This document shows, one piece after another, positions 61,959-64,000 of a stretch of 64,000 nt of DNA (position 1 is the first letter of the stretch; the number at the start of each line of letters is the position of its first letter). Both the position numbers and the translations under genes were made by a program. The stretch comes from Myotis daubentonii (taxonomy: Eukaryota; Chordata; Mammalia; Chiroptera; Vespertilionidae): assembly GCF_963259705.1 (NCBI RefSeq), contig NC_081841.1, forward strand, positions 118,863,033 through 118,927,032, given 5' to 3'. The notes under the pieces are model-generated. The model ran no database searches. It saw only the letters and a program-made list of their open reading frames with translations, and was not told the DNA's origin.

Positions 61959-64000
61959 AACAGGAAGAATTCCTGTTTATAGAGCTCAGAAGTTGTGTAT
62001 AAAGCTTTTAAATGAGGAGTCTACTATTTATGTTTAACATTGAGACGTAATTGGCCTGGCGTTTTTTGACTGAAACAGTTTATATCCTGAAGGTTCTAGA
62101 ATATACTCCTAAGAAAAATGTCAAATAGTGGTAAAACTCTTAAAATACCCAATTATATTCCAGGGAAATGAATATGAACTTGTAACAAACAGTTGAAACA
62201 CGAGTAAATAGAGTCTAACTCCATTTAATGCCGAGTTCATTTACCTAGACTACAGGTAGAAAGCTCTGAAATGACGCGAATTCTGATAATATTAACAACT
62301 CCGGCTATTTTAAGTGGCGTTTTCACGAAAATGTCATTTGCAACAGGAAGAATTCCTGTTTATAGAGCTCAGAAGTTCTGTATAAAGCTTTCAAATGAGG
62401 AGTGTACTGTTTATGTTTAACATTGAGACTTTTTTGGCGTGCCGTTTTTTGACAGAAACAGTTTACATCCTGAAGGTTCTAGTATACACTTCTAAGAAAT
62501 ATGTCAAATTGTGGTAAAACTCTTAGAATACACAATTATATTCCCAGAAAATGAATATGAACGTGTAAGAAGCAGTTGAAACACAAGTAAATAGAATGTA
62601 CCTACATTTAGTGCTGAGTTCAATTACTGACATTAGAGGTAGAAAGCTCTGAAATGACGAGAATTCTGATAATATTAACAACTCCCGCTATTTTAAGTGG
62701 CGTTTCCACAAAAATGTCATTTCAAACAGGAAGAATTCCTGTTTATAGAGCTCAGAAGTTCTGTATAAAGCTTTCAAATGAGGAATGTACTGTTTATGTT
62801 TAACATTGAGACTTAATTGGCGTGCCGTTTTTTGACAGAAACAGTTTACATCCTGAAGGTTCTAGTATTCACTTCTAAGAAGTATGTCAAATTGTGGTAA
62901 AACTCTTAAAATACACAATTATATTGCCGTGAAATGAATATGAACGTGTAAGAAGCAGTAGAAACGCAAGTAAATAGAATCTAACTACATTTACTGCCGA
63001 GTTCAATTACCGAGATTACAGGTAGAAAGCTATGAAATGACGCGAATTCTGATAATATTAACGACACCGGACATTTTATGTGGCATTTTCACAAAAATGT
63101 CATTTCAAACAGGAACAATTCCTGTTTATAGAACTCAGAACTTTTGTTCAAGGCTTAAATGAGGAGAATACGGTTAATGTTTACAATTGAGGGTGAATTG
63201 GCATGGCGTTATTTGACTGAAACAGTTTATATCGTGAAGGTTCTAGTATACACTTCAAGGGAAAACGTCAAATTGTGGTAAAACTCTTAAAATACACAAT
63301 TATATTCCCAGAAAATGAATATGAACGTGTAAGAAGCAGTTGAAACACAAGTAAATAGAATCTAACTACATTTAGTGCTGAGTTCAATTACTGACATTAG
63401 AGGTAGAAAGCTCTGAAATGACGAGATTCTGATAATATTAACAACTCCCGCTATTTTAAGTGGCGTTTCCACAAAAATGTCATTTCAAACAGGAAGAATT
63501 CCTGTTTATAGAGCTCAGAAGTTGTGTATAAAGCTTTTAAATGAGGAGTGTACTGTTTATGTTTAACATTGAGACTTAATTGGCCAGGCGTTTTTTGACT
63601 GAAACAGTTTATACTGTGAAGGTTCTAGTATATACTTCTTAGGAAACTGTAAAAATGTGGTAAAACTCTTAAAATACACAATTATCTTTCAAGGAAATGA
63701 TTATGAACTTGTGAAAAACTGTTGAAACACGAGTAAATAGAATCTAAATTAGTTTAATGCCGAATTCAATTACCCAGATTACAAGTATAAAGCTCTGAAG
63801 TTTTGAGAATTCTGATAATATTAACAACCCCGGGTATTTTAAGTGGCGTTTTCACAAAAATGTCATTTCCAACAGGAAGAATTCCTGTTTATAGAGCTCA
63901 GAAGTTCTGTATAAAGCTTTCAAATGAGGAGTGTACTGTTTATGTTTAACATTGAGACTTATTTGGCGTGCCGTTTTTTGACAGAAACAGTTTACATCCT
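61959..64000 (+). repeat. HOR block 27 (cut by window end): A-B-D-E-C-b
   Basis: Monomer starts: 61959 A, 62342 B, 62725 D (unconverted, AAACGCAAG), 63108 E, 63488 C, 63871 b (first 130 bases only). The C tail reads TATTTTAAGTGGCG where other C copies have TATTTTATGTGGCG. The array evidently continues past base 64000. Confidence 0.93.

Larger units (their letters stand above)
1..64000 (+). repeat. Satellite DNA array, ~383-bp monomer, with higher-order repeats
   Basis: The whole window is tandem satellite: 167 full monomers and one partial. The distance between successive starts of the AACAGGAA dyad arm is 383 bp in most cases, 379-381 bp for class E and its hybrids, and 381-384 bp for a few indel-bearing copies. 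All copies run the same way. Stops are frequent in all frames and no reading frame is conserved, so this is non-coding. Monomer 1 has 33.4% G+C by hand count. The family is not one I recognise. Candidate roles are centromeric or pericentromeric heterochromatin (inference from array size and HOR structure). Orientation and start point are conventions. Confidence 0.98.

Noticed and set aside
1..64000. Protein-coding genes
   Set aside because: Stops recur in all frames within each ~383-bp unit, indels of 1-3 bp are tolerated between classes, and no frame is preserved. Any open frame is a chance product of the repeat.
1..64000. CRISPR array
   Set aside because: Repeats are regular, but whole ~383-bp units are similar from end to end. 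There are no short repeats separated by unique spacers and no cas genes.
1..64000. Assignment to a named satellite family or species
   Set aside because: Length, composition and words do not match a family I can name with confidence. Beetle, wasp or other invertebrate satellites were considered only as general analogues.

Overview
The window is one uninterrupted eukaryotic satellite-DNA array. From base 1 to base 64000 it holds head-to-tail copies, all in one orientation, of an AT-rich unit of about 383 bp: 167 complete monomers and a 130-bp start of the 168th. I see no gene, RNA gene, transposon, inversion or unique spacer. Monomer 1 counts 128 G+C in 383 bases (33.4%) by hand and has seven CpGs, so CpG is not strongly depleted. 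I do not recognise the family. Megabase-style satellite with higher-order repeats (HORs) fits a centromere or heterochromatin block of a complex eukaryote. An invertebrate animal is a reasonable but weak guess. I set the monomer start at a conserved 19-bp dyad, AACAGGAA-GAA-TTCCTGTT, which also happens to begin at base 1.

Six main monomer classes recur: A, B, b (B with one diagnostic base changed), C, D and E, plus one singleton, F. A and B differ at about 41 of 383 positions (about 89% identity, hand alignment of 1-383 and 384-766). Copies of the same class are nearly identical. The dominant order is A-B-(D-E-C-b)n with n = 1, 2 or 3. This gives nested HORs of 6 monomers (2295 bp), 10 monomers (3823-3824 bp) and 14 monomers (5353 bp).

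Layout: 1-25243 is an irregular zone of 2- to 7-monomer blocks containing many hybrid monomers. 25244-50480 is a homogenised core of 10-, 10-, 10-, 14-, 10-, 6- and 6-mers. 50481-64000 is irregular again, with 5-mers, a C-b dimer run (58894-61958) and then a return to A-B-D-E-C-b at 61959.

Most departures from the main order carry a hybrid monomer whose head and tail come from two classes. The monomer phase is kept and a whole number of monomers is gained or lost. Examples are b/A after C, D/C after B or A, E/b before D, E/C before A, and A/E before C. These look like a fossil record of in-register unequal exchange or conversion. Shared private mutations link duplicated segments at spacings of 766, 2674, 2678, 3823 and 11855 bp.

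No protein-level system is present. The point of interest is the structure and evolution of the repeat array. All comparisons were made by eye, so base-level counts are approximate, and the usual assembly caveats for near-identical repeats apply.
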